NCBI GenBank assembly: GCA_027972325.1
Contig: JAPMOS010000217.1
Coordinates: 1 to 49,003, forward strand
Direction of reading: 5' to 3'
DNA: 49,003 bases
Source of the DNA: Paratrimastix pyriformis
Taxonomy: Eukaryota > Preaxostyla > Paratrimastigidae
Shown here one piece after another: positions 21,521-31,610 of this stretch. The translations under genes were made by a program, and so were the position numbers. The notes below the pieces were generated by a model, which was not told the DNA's origin, did not search any database, and saw nothing but the letters and a program-made list of their open reading frames with translations. How positions within the stretch are numbered: the first letter of the stretch is position 1; each line of letters begins with the position of its first letter.

Positions 21521-21879
21521 AGGAAGTCGGCCCTGGGACCGGCGTTCGGAGGTGTGAAGATGCAGATGGGAGGTGGGAAGGCTGGGGAGCGGGGATGGGC
21601 CGGGGCGGAGCAGTGCATGGGGTGGGTGTGGGAAGCCTATCTGCAGTGGGGATAGTTACCCGGAAGTCAGGGTGCCTGCGGAGGGGAAGGGAGTGAAGGC
21701 GCGGAGAAGGAAGGGAAAAGGGATGCGCAGAGGAAGAAGAGGCAAAAGCGAAAATGCTGGATATTGAGCGGGTGTATGATGAGAAGGCGGAGGCGGAAGA
21801 ATTTTGTGGGGTGGAAAAGTGGTGCTGCGAAAAAGGAGGCTAACTTGAGGGCGGGGCTGCCGGGGAAAGAGGAGGATCG

Positions 21880-22822
21880 GGTGAGGGTGGTCGGATGGAA
21901 TGTGCGGGGCTGGGCTCGGAATGGAAAAGAAAAATGTAGAAGATTTGCTGAAGGTGGGTCGAACGGACGTAGCGCTTTTGCAGGAAACGAAAGGAACGAG
22001 GGACAATAAAGAATTTCTGCAGGAAAAATGGATGAAGGGGTGGTGCTGGAGGAGCTCTGTGGCGGAGGAGTCTGTTAAGCGGCACCCGAGAGGGGTGATG
22101 ATTGGGTATAGAAAAACACTGCAAGTGGCAGTTCGAAAGATTACGGAGGTGATTCCTGGTTATCTCATGTTTATGGACTGGACGGAGGGGAAGAATCAGA
22201 TGAGACTCATCAACATGTATTTTCCTACTGGGGACGGAGAGGCGAACGTGAGGGTAAGGAGTGTGATCTTGGAGCGGTTGGAGGAGTGTGTGGCGGGGGG
22301 GGCGTCGGATGGGAGAGGAGTCGTGGTGTACACAGATGCGAACGGATGGGCTAAGGAAGGAGGAGCAAGAGAAACTGGGATTGTATGATGTGGCGAAGAT
22401 GGTTGGGAAGGCGGGGAGATAACTTTTATCCGGAGCCGGAAGGGTGGGACGGTGGCGAAAGAGGAAGAGCATGAAGGGAAGGGGAGGCCCGGTTGGATTT
22501 GTGTCTGTCGACGCAGGGGACAATGGGGAGGGTGCTGGACAATTTGTTTGTTTGGCGGAATGATGAGATTCAGTGGCAGGCGGTCACGGATCACCACATG
22601 ATTGTAACGGATCTCCGAAACATGGCGCCCTCTGCGGTGAAAATGGCTCGGAGGAAGGTGGCCATCTGCCCTTCCCGGACGGATGTGGAGGCACTGTTGC
22701 GGGACAAGAAGAAGGAGGAGTATGATGTTATGGTTGGGAAAATGGAAAAGTACCGTGGGAAGGTTGCGCAAATGTTGCGAGAGGCAGCTGTGAAGGGGAG
22801 GAGCCATCATTTGAACAGATGA
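21880..22822 (+). pseudogene. APE-type endonuclease, APE LINE copy 1
   Basis: The apurinic-endonuclease-like domain that nicks target DNA to prime reverse transcription. Motifs in order: VRVVGWNVRGWARN (Asn), DVALLQETKG (catalytic Glu), RLINMYFPTGDGEANVR, VVVYTDANGW (in place of GDFN), and near the end RVLDNLFVW with TDHHMIVTDLR (in place of SDH). Order and spacing fit the EEP fold. Frame changes occur at the start and in the middle. The C-terminal linker MAPSAVKMARRKVAICPSR leads into the RT. Confidence 0.85.
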
Positions 22823-25240
22823 GTGAGTTTCTTCGGGTGACAGCTGGCTGCGTTTTCGGCTATAGGGATGTGATGAATACGGATCGAGATTTTGAGCCTT
22901 TCAGGATAAAGAAATTGAGGAGGAGAGCGCTGGCGGAGGAGGACTTGAGTAAGAGGAAGGAGATGTTGAAACAGCTGGCGAAGATGAGGTCGGTGCATTA
23001 TGGTAAGAGAGATAGGGCATTGGAGGAAAGCGCAAGCGTATCTATAAGGGTATCATGACGGATGGCGCGGCGCCAATTACAACCTACGTGACTCGAAATG
23101 CGGAGGGGAAGATGGACAGGGTGGTGTCGGACCCGGCGGAGGTTAAGAGGGATGGTGGGGTTTCATGGCGGGGCTTGCAAAAGGAAGCTGCCGGTGGGGG
23201 ACGGGGGCAAAGACTGAAGGAGGTAACGGGAGGCGTGGGTGGAAGGGTAATTATGGCCCCTCTGACGACGCATGATATCCAGACAATACTGGGGCTTTGC
23301 CGGACGGGAAAGCGGCTGGCCCGGATGGAGTGACGGCGGAGATGGTCCATGCTTGTCAGGACGAAATTAAGGAGTGGTTGGGGAGGCGATACAACGAGAT
23401 GTTGCAGAAGTCTGAGGTTCCTGAGGAGCTGAAACTCAGCTCGGTCTATATGGCAACCAAATCGCAGACGGAGCATCCGGGGATCCGGCGGGAAGAAGGC
23501 CTATAACTTTAATACAGGTCTTTTGAAAGGACTGCAGGTAGTGATTGCCTCGAGATTTCAAGACTGGTGCGTTGAAAAGGGGTATTCGGGGCGGAGCAGT
23601 TTGGTTTCCTGAGGGATCGGAGGATTGAGACGCCGATTGCCGAGATTTTGGGGTGTTGACGGACTCGAAGATTATGGGAGGTAAGGAGTTCCACATGTGC
23701 GCGCTAGATATAAGAAAGGCCTATGATACAGTTGACATGGAGGCGCTCAGAAAGGGGTTGAGAAGGATGGGGTGGAAGAGGAATTTGTCAGGTATGTGGA
23801 CAGCTTGTATGAGGGGAGAAAGGCGCGTGTGATCACGGGGTACGGGTTGACGGATAGCTATGACATTGAGAGGAATTAGTCAGGGGACCCGTTGTCCTGC
23901 CTGCTGTTTATCTCCTTCATGGAGGGAGTCTTGGCGGAGGTGAGACGACAGGAGGGCTATATTCTGGATAGCGGCAGGAAGGTAAAGGTGTTGGCATTTG
24001 CGGACGACATTATGTTGGTGACGAGAACAAGGGAACAGATGGTCCGTTTGGTGAATACGGTAAGGCGGAAAGTGGAAGAGGCTGGTATGGAGCTGTCGTG
24101 GAGCAAGTGTGACTACCTGTGTGGGGTGAAGGGGAAGACGGACTTGGATCTGGGAGAGGGTCGGAAGATCAGAGTGCAGCAAAAGGGTGGAGCAATTCGG
24201 TATCTTGGGATATGGATAGATGAGGAGATGAACATGAAGGTCAACACGGAGAAGGTGATCCAGAAAATGTGTGGGCGACTGCACAGGCTCATGGACAAGA
24301 AGGTCCCTCCGAGGTTGATGGTGCAAATGATTAATGAGTGTGTCTCGACTTGCCTACAATACACGGCGAGGCAGTGCCCAATGCCGACAAGGGACTTGGA
24401 AACACTGAAGCAGAGATATGCGAGGGTGTTCAGGGAAATCGGAGGTTGTATTGGGAAATGCGACCCGGCAGAGGTGCTGTTCTTTCCGGAGGAGGAAGGG
24501 GGTATGGGGCTGAAGGACCCGATTGATGTCCATGATATGATGGTGATGACACAAATTCTGGGGAGGATGGCGGACGAGCAGGGGTGTGGAGTGGTGCTGA
24601 GGAGGAGATCGCTGCTGCAGAAATTGTGGACGACGCGTGAGCCGCTGTTGGATGATGCAGGGAAGTGGGTGAAGATGCACGGGCAGGAGAAGATGCCGGG
24701 GTGGTGATTGGGGCGTTGCAGGTGATGCACAGGAGAGACATGGCGATCCTGAGGGACGGTGAGAAACTGAAGGAGGAAGTGAAGTACGGCATGCCGACGA
24801 CACTGGAAGAGATGGCGGAGCCCTGCAAGATAACAAAGAAGCACAGACAGACCCTCATGAAAAGGAAGATTCGGAGTGTGGCGGACCTCATCATAGGGGA
24901 AGATTTCATTGGAAAGGGGTGATGCCGCAGTATGTGGAGATCAAAAAGCGGGTGTGTCTGTATGGTAACAGGGTGAGTCCGGACTATCTGCAATTGGCGA
25001 GGCGGATTCGGGAGGAGTCGGCGGAGGAGGGCGGAAGAGGCGGAGAGTGGAGGAAAAGGAGGAAGGCAATGCAGATAAGGGGAATGAAGGAAGGAGTGAG
25101 GGAGTCGGGGGTTGGGGCGGTCGGGGGAAGCGAAACCAAGAGTCAAGAGGCAAGCAAAGTTGCAGTGCGTCGGGGGAAGGTAGCAGTGGTGAAACAGAGG
25201 AAACATGGGAGGGAGGATGGGGTGGGAAAGGGAGAGTAAG
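22819..25240 (+). pseudogene. LINE reverse transcriptase and connection region, APE LINE copy 1
   Basis: Motifs in order: LPDGKAAGPDGVTAEMVH (motif 1), KLSSVYMATKS, a degraded motif 2, VIASRFQDWCVEKGYSGRSS, CALDIRKAYDTVDMEAL (motif A), RGISQGDPLSCLLFISFMEG (motif B, interrupted here), LAFADDIMLV (motif C, 23988-24017), AIRYLGIWIDEEM (motif D/E) and a long thumb ending QEKMPGW. The connection region (24665-25240) is Lys/Arg/Gly-rich and low in complexity. Several frame changes lie between motif 1 and motif B. The RT type is that of I/Tad/R1-like LINEs. The stretch 25241-25420 is linker. Confidence 0.9.
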
Positions 25241-25419
25241 AAGGGAAGGAGCGAGAAGATGGGGAGGAGGGGGTCGGATGCAGATTGAGGCGAGCGTGAA
25301 GAAGAGGCGGAAGGGCAGGTGGAGGGAGGGGAACAAGAAGGGGAGGGCGAGGGCTGGTGAGTGGGACGAGGTATTGTGGAAAGGCGGGAGGAGTTGATGG
25401 CGGAGTGTGATGAGGTGGA

Positions 25420-26381
25420 AGTAAGAGTGGTGGAGCCAGAGGCGGAATGGAGGTTGTTTTATACTGATGGGAGTGCGACAAGAAGCCGGAAGGAAAGACG
25501 GGCGGCGTTCGCGGTGATTGAGATTAAAAATGGGGCGCTGGCGGTGAGAGCGGGAGGAGGTGTTCGGGTCGGGGCAGACTAACAATGAAGCGGAGTTGGA
25601 GGCTATTCTGGAGGCTATTCGGATTGGACAGGATGCGAATGTGGAAGTGAGAACGGACAGTAAAGTGGCAAAGGGTGGGTTGAGGGACTGATAAAGGGTT
25701 GGTGGAAACCAACGGATCTGATAGAATCGAAGGCGGAGGGACTGCTGCGGAGGGCAGCGGATTGTGAAGGAGCATCGTGGAGATACGACTGGTCTGGGTT
25801 AAGGGACATCAGGAAACTAGTGCGTCGCTGGATGCGGAGGGGAACAGATTGGCAGACAAGATTGCGGGACGGAGCATAAAGATGGAGCCGAGCGTGGTGC
25901 CCGAAGAGAAAGGATGGGGATTCAAGCTGGTGCGGAGAAGTGACGGGAAGGAGGTGGAGACAGACTTCAGAGAGGTGATGAAGGAATGGGGGAGGAAAAG
26001 TCGAATGTGGAGGGCGGCTCGTAAAAGAAAAACGAGATTGTGTTGATTAACGCAGAGAGTCGCAACGGAGGGATCAACGTGCAAACGATGAGGTGTGAGA
26101 TGTCAGGGAAGCTGGCGATGATGGCAATCCTGCAGCGGTATATCACGGCCAACATCCGGTTCTACATCAACGGGGAGGGGGATGGGAAGTGTTGGTGTGG
26201 GGTGAGGGACCACATGAACCACTTGGTGTTTGAGTGCCCAGGGATGGCGGGATGTGTGGGGGAGAGATGGAAAGGGGCGGATGCAGTGAAGCTAATTGAG
26301 TGGTTGGACAAGGCGGAGGGAGCTGAAGACCCGGACCAGCTGCTCGAGGAGAAGTGGGTGGAGCCGATGGAGAGTGTGTGA
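25420..26381 (+). pseudogene. RNase H domain and C-terminal zinc motif, APE LINE copy 1
   Basis: EAEWRLFYTDGSATRSRKE gives the first catalytic Asp, QTNNEAELEAILEAI the Glu, EVRTDSKVAKGG the second Asp, and RLVWVKGHQETSASLDAEGN the His and last Asp. Each is intact in one frame or another, but the domain is frameshifted. It is followed by YINGEGDGKCWCGVRDHMNH with LVFECP (about 26167-26240), the Cys/Cys/His/Cys zinc motif usual after RNase H or RT in LINEs. This section ends at a stop at 26379-26381. Confidence 0.8.
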
Positions 26382-26579
26382 AGATAAGGGGCAGGCAGAT
26401 CACGAAGGTGAGGCTATGGCAATTGATGGAGAGGTCCCGGGGAGATGGTTTCGGGCGAGAACATGGGACAGTTTTGGGAAAGGTTCTCGACAGAGGTGGC
26501 TGAGATGTGTGACCGATATGAGGAAGGAAAAGCACGACAGTAAAGGAGGGCGGACGCATATGAGTACGCTGAGGAACCA

Positions 26580-27476
26580 ATGGACGACTCCCACACTATA
26601 TCTTCGTTGCTGAGGCAGGCGGGAAGCCTAACGGTGATGGCGTTTTCGCACCCAGGGAATGCGGATCTCAGTTTCCCAGAGTATAGAACGCCGAGTAAGG
26701 AAGACTGGTTCCTGGGAGGTTCGGTGGATGGGTACGGGCTATTTAAGGAGAATCGGGACTTGTTGATTTATGCGAATCCGGAATATAACCCCCAGGAGGA
26801 GATGGATCGGTTTTCCGAGCAATTGGAGAGTGGGCGGAGAGCCCGATTGGTAGAGGAGGGAAAAGAGCGTTTAGATGCATTGTTATTGTGCCGTACGGGG
26901 AAGGGAAAGCGAACAGAATCCAGCCGGGGAGTGAGCCGAAGCACGGTGTGAGCTTGGCGATCAAGGGGACATTCAGATGCGTGAGCTTTTCATCATCCAG
27001 GAGGGTGGTTTTGCCTTTTGGGAGCCGAGTTTCTGGCGCACCGGGAGGAAAGTGGTGGGGAAGGCGCGGTTTGATGTGGGGATTCTGATGTTTGAGAATG
27101 GGCGGGCTAGGAGAGATTCCCGATGGACCCAGCCCCGTTGTGGGCTTTGGAGGCGATGTTGAGGAAGGAGGCCGGGAGTTGCATGGTGCAGGTAAACTAT
27201 GAGGGCCGCCCGAGAGATGGGGAAGCGCTTTACAACTGGAGGGGGATATCGGAGGCGGTGGTGACGAAGGTGATGAGGAGGTTGAGAGCGAAGTGCGGTG
27301 TTAAGATGGAATACGCGAATGCATGTAGACTGGCAGCGGAAATGGGAATTGTGGATGAAGACACTCAAAAGGAGGTGGGAAGCGAGCTGGCAGGAATCAG
27401 GAAAACGATGCTCATAGCGATTCAGCAAAGGAAGAAGTGCGAAAAATTTGAGGCAGGAATGAAAGAAGAGCTGTAG
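26580..27476 (+). pseudogene. methyltransferase-like C-terminal region, APE LINE copy 1
   Basis: A region conserved in both APE-LINE copies and lying after the zinc motif. It reads EYRTPSKEDWFLGG, then DLLIYANPEYNPQEEMDRF, then LDALLLC, then a GFAFWEPSFWRTGRK stretch and ARFDVGILMFENG, and ends in a helical segment with QQRKKCEKFEAG. The series 'TPxxxF ... yaNPpY ... lLlp ... rF ... fdvgilvF' resembles phage-type DNA N6-adenine methyltransferases, as found in DIRS-like retroelements, with NPEY in the place of NPPY. I rate this as plausible, not proven. It could also be an unknown endonuclease or a lineage-specific domain. Frame changes are present. Confidence 0.35.
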
Positions 27477-27654
27477 TCCGGAAGTCGGCGGAGACCGCCC
27501 CTGGAGGGACGGTAGCCGACCCATGAACTCCCTGGGGTGCTCTTTCTGCAGGACTTGTCCTGCGGGAAGGCAACAGGGGAATCATGTCACCCGCGGGCTT
27601 CGGCCCGATTCCGGACTCGGCGCAAGCCGGGAAGTATCACACACACACACACAC
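27477..27654 (+). other. APE LINE 3' UTR with (AC)n tail, copy 1
   Basis: Follows the stop at 27474-27476. It holds short inverted repeats (CAGGACTTGTCCTG; CCCGCGGGCTTCGGCCCG), which could fold into the hairpin recognised by the RT, and ends GAAGTATC(AC)8. The same 3' end occurs at 46654-46834, inverted at 27727-27892, and in a related form at 30500-30600. Confidence 0.85.
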
Positions 27655-27718
27655 TGGCTCAGGTGGCTGGGGCTGGCTTCCTTTTTGCTTACGGTCTGTG
27701 CGAATGTTTTCCTTGTTG

Positions 27719-27726
27719 CCGTTTGC
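27719..27726. repeat. 8-bp target-site duplication CCGTTTGC (partner 27893-27900)
   Basis: Direct repeats flank the 166-bp LINE-tail insertion. Uninterrupted APE-LINE sequence at 20401-20412 contains a single copy. Confidence 0.85.
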
Positions 27727-27892
27727 GTGTGTGTGATACTTCCCGGCTTACGCCGAGTCCGTTATCGGGCCGAAGCCCGCGGGTAACATCGACCTCCCGG
27801 TCCGCCCTCCCCGCGAGACAAGCTCGCAAGAAGGAACGCCCCAAGTGGTCCATGGGTCGGCTCGCGCCCACAAGGGGCGGTCACCGCCGACT
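27727..27892 (-). mobile_element. 166-bp LINE-tail (SINE-like) insertion
   Basis: On the minus strand it reads like a diverged APE-LINE 3' UTR: GAC...GCCGACCCATG..., CCCGCGGGCTTCGGCCCG and GAAGTATCACACACAC. It is flanked by an 8-bp duplication, CCGTTTGC, at 27719-27726 and 27893-27900, and the APE LINE reads straight across when it is removed. It differs from the two full APE LINEs at many positions, so it comes from another subfamily or is a short non-autonomous element using the same 3' end. Confidence 0.85.
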
Positions 27893-28418
27893 CCGTTTGC
27901 CTTGTAGACTCCTTTGAGTTTCGGCAGTGCTCCTGGGACAGGGATTTTTGGAGAGGGAGACAGGCTCAGATTTCATGGATGCAAGTGATAATGTACGCTT
28001 GGGGGGACTTGGAAGGTCTAGCATGCCAGGCCAAGTGGAAATTTATTGTTGACCGATTAAAGAGATGGGTGGGGATGAAGGAGGGGCGGAAAAGGGGTCG
28101 GGGTGACATTGACTTGGGTGAGTTTTTGAAAAAGCTGGTTGGGTTGGTTGAGTTTTCTTTTAATGACGATGATATCTGTGAAATGATTGTAGGCGGTGGG
28201 GAGCAGGATTGCTATGGAGGTGGAAATGGAGTGGGGGAGGGTGATGGAGATCTGGAGGAGGGTAATGGGGGCGGAATGTATAGAGGAATAGTTAATGTCA
28301 CTGGCCACCGCTGCTGGATCAGCACGGCCCTCCAGATGGTTGAGGCGGCTGGGGGGGTGGGGGAGTTGTACGAGATATTGCGGGGAGGTCATGGGACCCC
28401 GGAGTGGGAAGAAGGGGT

Positions 28419-28740
28419 CGAAGTGCCTCTGCGGGGGCAAGAGACACGACATCTGCGCCCTCCATGCCGCCCCTCTCATCGCTGTTTCCACGGACGGGGT
28501 CCTTGCGGGCTCCGCCCGGCAGGCGCTGCACGCGGCCGCCGTCAGCATCGGCGGGATCAGGTACCGCCTCGTGGCCTGCCTCTCCCACCAAGGGAGCCCC
28601 CGAAGCGGCCATGAAGTCGCAATCATCCCCTCCTCCACCCCTGACACCTACCATGTACTGTCCGGCACCGAGAGGACCGTTGTGGACGAGAATGAAGCCG
28701 CGGTGGGGGTCCGGCTCCTGCTCCTCCTTGCAGACAACCC
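28419..28740 (+). pseudogene. C19 (USP-like) protease C-terminal half, GYR copy B
   Basis: KCLCGGKRHDIC (zinc-finger part), YRLVACLSHQGSPRSGHE (His at 28610-28612) and VGVRLLLLLADN are in one open frame, which continues into a Pro/Ala-rich linker. At about 29041-29175 a module, EVFFPRG...HRCWLRFDTRDAAEG, resembles an RRM-like unit; a similar unit (LYFPRGLPECM...RSAWATFASRRD) lies at about 30800-30915. The Cys half is at 36099-37180 on the other strand. Confidence 0.5.
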
Positions 28741-29164
28741 TGCTGCGGCAGCATTCCGCAACGCCGGATGGTCCCCGTCCGCCCGCCCAGGCCCCCACCC
28801 CATGGCGACACCCCCGCCAACCCCTCCAAAGCCGGCCCTCTCAGCCCCCACGAGCCCCGCCCAGGGGGCCCCCGCCCCAACCATCCCCGCCGTCGGCTTG
28901 GTGGTGAAGGCCCTCGCTCAGGCGGCCCCCAAGGCAACCACCGCCCCCACCGCCCAGACGACCCCCGCTGCCCAGCCCGCACCCTCCGCGATCAACCCGT
29001 CTCTTGCTGGAGCAGGGGCCCCTCCGGCCCGCAAACCACGCTTCGAGGTCTTCTTCCCCAGGGGTCCGCCGCCCCCCCCCGGTGCCGAGCAGACCCCCGG
29101 CCATCGGTGTTGGCTCCGCTTCGACACCAGAGACGCCGCTGAGGGCGCCATCTCGGCGGCCACG

Positions 29165-29175
29165 GGGCGGTATCC
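29165..29175. repeat. 11-bp target-site duplication GGGCGGTATCC (partner 30601-30611)
   Basis: Direct repeats at both edges of the 1.4-kb insertion. GYR copy A carries the sequence once at the matching place. Confidence 0.9.
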
Positions 29176-30600
29176 TCTCCCCCGGCATTGGCGTCCTTTT
29201 GAATTCAAATCCGAGCGTCCCGTTGGATGGAAATCTGCTCGGAAAATGACGATCTTGATGGAGACGTCAGCAACTTCGTCATGATGCATGCCGAAATTAA
29301 ACGCAATGATGATCCGTTTCTGCGCTTCCTGAACCGCGACATCTCTGAAAAGCATCTCCGCTATACGGATCTGGACAGCGATTTCAAGGTGCTTACGCAA
29401 AAGATGCTTCCTGAGCTTGCGAAATTGTTTGGGTACATCACTGTTCACAAGCAGCGGGTCGTCTCCAGAGCATTGCTGAAGACGATCGTTGAAATGCTCG
29501 GCAGCCTCGAGCGAGAAATGCTCGTTTCGTCTATGACTGACTTCTTTTATCAAGTGCTTGGCTCTGTCACGTGGCATGCTGGACAATCGGACTTGGAGAG
29601 TATCTCATCGGAATCGTCCGAGGAGCTCCCAATGAGTATGCGTTTTGGTGGTCCCGCAGCCTCATCCAACCGCTCTTTGAAACCGTCTGATTCGTCACGT
29701 CACACAACCTCAATGAGTGGGTGTCGGCCGACATCATGTATCACCACCCCACCCCGTCAATTGGTGGAGGTCCGCCACACCCTCGCAGCCCTCCTTCTCC
29801 GAAGTCGCTCTCGGGCTCCAAGAAAGGACGGGCTGCCAACCCCTTGAGGTCACCACTGTGCACCCCTGCGGTCCCGGCCCCTTCGGGAACCCGTTTGCAC
29901 ATCAACCGGCGGCGCCCACCGCCCCGTCCACCCCGGTTCCTGACCCAGTGGTCGCCAAGCCGCCTGCGAGCTCCCGCACCCCAGCCCCAGCCTCGGCGAA
30001 GGGGTGAGCCCGGAGGCAAGAAGTCGATCGCCCTGCAGTGGGTGCCCCTGCCCCTGCTGTCCCTGTTGTTGTGCCCCTTGTCTGTGTCTGGCCCTGCCAT
30101 GGCTGACACCAAGGCGCCTGATCCCGCTGCCGTGGCGCCGGCTGCTTCCGCTGCTGTTCGCAAGATTGGTGCCGCCGACCTGGTCCCCAGCCGGGGGGAT
30201 CATGATGTGGGGAAGGAGCCAGTGTGGGGACGGTGGATCAGGGGACCATCCAAGTTGAGCTACCGGTCATTCCGGTGCTGGTGGATGGGCAGTAGCCCCC
30301 CCTCAGGCTGGCGCGAGGAGTGCTTCTCGTATTAACTTTCGTTTTCTTTTTCTGTTCTTCGGTCCCCCGCCCCTCATTCTGTCATGTCCTCTTTGTTCCA
30401 TTTTGTATGCGAGTTGATGTTTCCTTGCGAGTTTCCAGTCTCTCTCTTCCTCCCGATGCCCCCTGTGCACCTTCCCCTGGAGGGAGCGCTGGGGTGCATT
30501 TTACCCGCCGGCTTCGGCCGGACCAACGGTTTTCATTCACTATTTCTCAGTTCGATTATGTCGTGCTGTTTAGGTGATTGAATAGTATAACACACACACC
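29176..30600 (+). mobile_element. 1.4-kb ORF1-only LINE-like insertion in GYR copy B
   Basis: Flanked by an 11-bp duplication, GGGCGGTATCC. GYR copy A lacks this insert and shows the single empty site at about 16805-16818. The insert ends in an (AC)n tail (30590-30600) and holds near its end a CCGCCGGCTTCGGCCGG stem like that of the APE-LINE 3' UTR. It has one ORF1-like gene and no nuclease or RT, so it is probably a non-autonomous element mobilised by an APE-type LINE. Confidence 0.85.
29227..30007 (+). pseudogene. ORF1-like protein of the 1.4-kb insertion
   Basis: Starts MEICSENDDLDGDVSNF. The first 120 residues are helical (FLNRDISEKHLRY, then LLKTIVEMLGSLEREMLV), followed by a Ser/Pro-rich tail ending SSRTPAPASAKG. 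No known domain is recognised. Its place as the only gene of an (AC)n-tailed insertion suggests an RNA-binding ORF1-type protein. A frame change lies in the Ser-rich part at about 29720. The next 590 bases (30008-30600) are non-coding 3' region. Confidence 0.45.
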
Positions 30601-31411
30601 GGGCGGTATCCGGCCGTCTGGTCCAACAGAACAGCAGCTGCCCTCGGTTTGTCGAAGCCCCAGGCCCCCATCCCAGTACCCGCTGGCCCCACTCCCTCCC
30701 GGCCGCCAGTACCCGCTGGCCCCACTCCCTCCCGGCCGCCGCCCAACAAGACAGCTGCCCCCGCGCCGCCCGGCTGGGGACCGGAGCCCTTCTGGAGCTC
30801 TACTTCCCCCGCGGTCTCCCCGAGTGCATGGCTGCAAAGCCGACCACTGTGCGCCAGTCCGGCCTGGGCCGCAGCGCCTGGGCGACCTTTGCCTCGCGGA
30901 GGGACTTGGACATCGTCCTCTCCACCTCCACCTCCAGGGTGGCCTGGTCCAAGGCGGCCGTCGCCCAAAACCGCCTCCCCCCGGAAGAGGCCATCCCCCG
31001 GGCTGCCACGGCCCCCGGCACTCCCACCACAGCAATGGCGGGCCCGCGACGGCGCATCCGGGCCCCCGTGCCACCGGGCGCCGCTCCTCCCATCTCCTCG
31101 CTCTCTGGCCGCCCCGGGCATCCCCCTGGCCGTCCCGGGCTTCCCCTGGCCGCCCCGGGCATCCCGATGGCTGCACCCTTCCCCAGGCCGTACCCAAGCG
31201 GACCTCCGCGTGGCGGCCCGCTGTCTCTTCCTCCCCCCCAGCCGCTTGCCGGAGCCAGCCCCCCCCCCCCGCGACACCCCGGTCCGCCACCCTCCGACGT
31301 CTGCAACACCGGCCGCAGAGCTCCCCGCGAGTGCCCCCCCTCTGGCCCCCCGGAACTCCCACCACCTCCGGCGCCACCGGCGGCCTGGACGCCCACCAGG
31401 ATCACTGGCAC

Positions 31412-31610
31412 GCCCCTGTTCTCTACTTCCTGGCCAATCGCCACCGACATCTGTACATCGGCTCCACCACCCACCTGACCCGGCGCTTCTGCCAGCACAA
31501 CGGATGGTGGGCCGGAGGCGCACTGCAGACTTCCCGCGGCCGACCGTGGCGACTTGTCGCTGCCTGTTGGGGCCTCTCCCTGGAGCGGACGCGCCGGCTG
31601 GAGGATCTCC
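31412..31610 (+). CDS. GIY-YIG nuclease domain fused in frame to RT, GYR copy B
   Basis: APVLYFLANRHRH, LYIGSTTHLTRRFCQH, GGALQTSRGRPWRLV and LSLERTRRLED give the full GIY-YIG core: the VLY/YIG pair, a catalytic Arg in RRF, the QH, and an SLX1-like RPW block. The frame runs open from about 30578 through this domain and about 1600 bases into the RT, so nuclease and RT belong to one protein. The region between the insertion and this domain (30612-31411) is Pro/Ala/Arg-rich. GIY-YIG nucleases cut DNA one strand at a time; here the domain could nick the target or resolve integration intermediates. Confidence 0.85.

Larger units (their letters stand above)
17327..27654 (+). mobile_element. APE LINE copy 1, nearly full length
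   Basis: A LINE of about 10.3 kb: ORF1 module, a middle region with 36-bp coding repeats, a C19-like protease, an APE endonuclease, RT, RNase H, a zinc finger and a methyltransferase-like end, then a 3' UTR with a stem and an (AC)n tail (27638-27654). APE with RT and RNase H places it among I/Tad/R1/LOA-type LINEs. Many small frame changes make it inactive. The 5' end is estimated by comparison with copy 2. I see no target-site duplication around this copy. Its coding strand is strongly purine-rich. Confidence 0.85.
27655..28418 (+). mobile_element. APE LINE internal fragment (copy 3)
   Basis: Starts exactly after the (AC)n tail of copy 1 with sequence equal to position 20343 of copy 1 and runs to the Cys box of the C19 protease (IVNVTGHRCWISTALQ at about 28290-28335). 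It stays in frame better than the other copies (LKKLVGLVEFSFNDDD...). It ends at 28418, where GYR LINE sequence begins; the missing continuation is found inverted at 35911-36098. It is interrupted by the 166-bp insertion at 27727-27892. Confidence 0.85.

Noticed and set aside
27640-27654. CRISPR or telomere-like array from AC repeats
   Set aside because: Short pure dinucleotide runs at LINE 3' ends, with no spacers and no telomeric unit.
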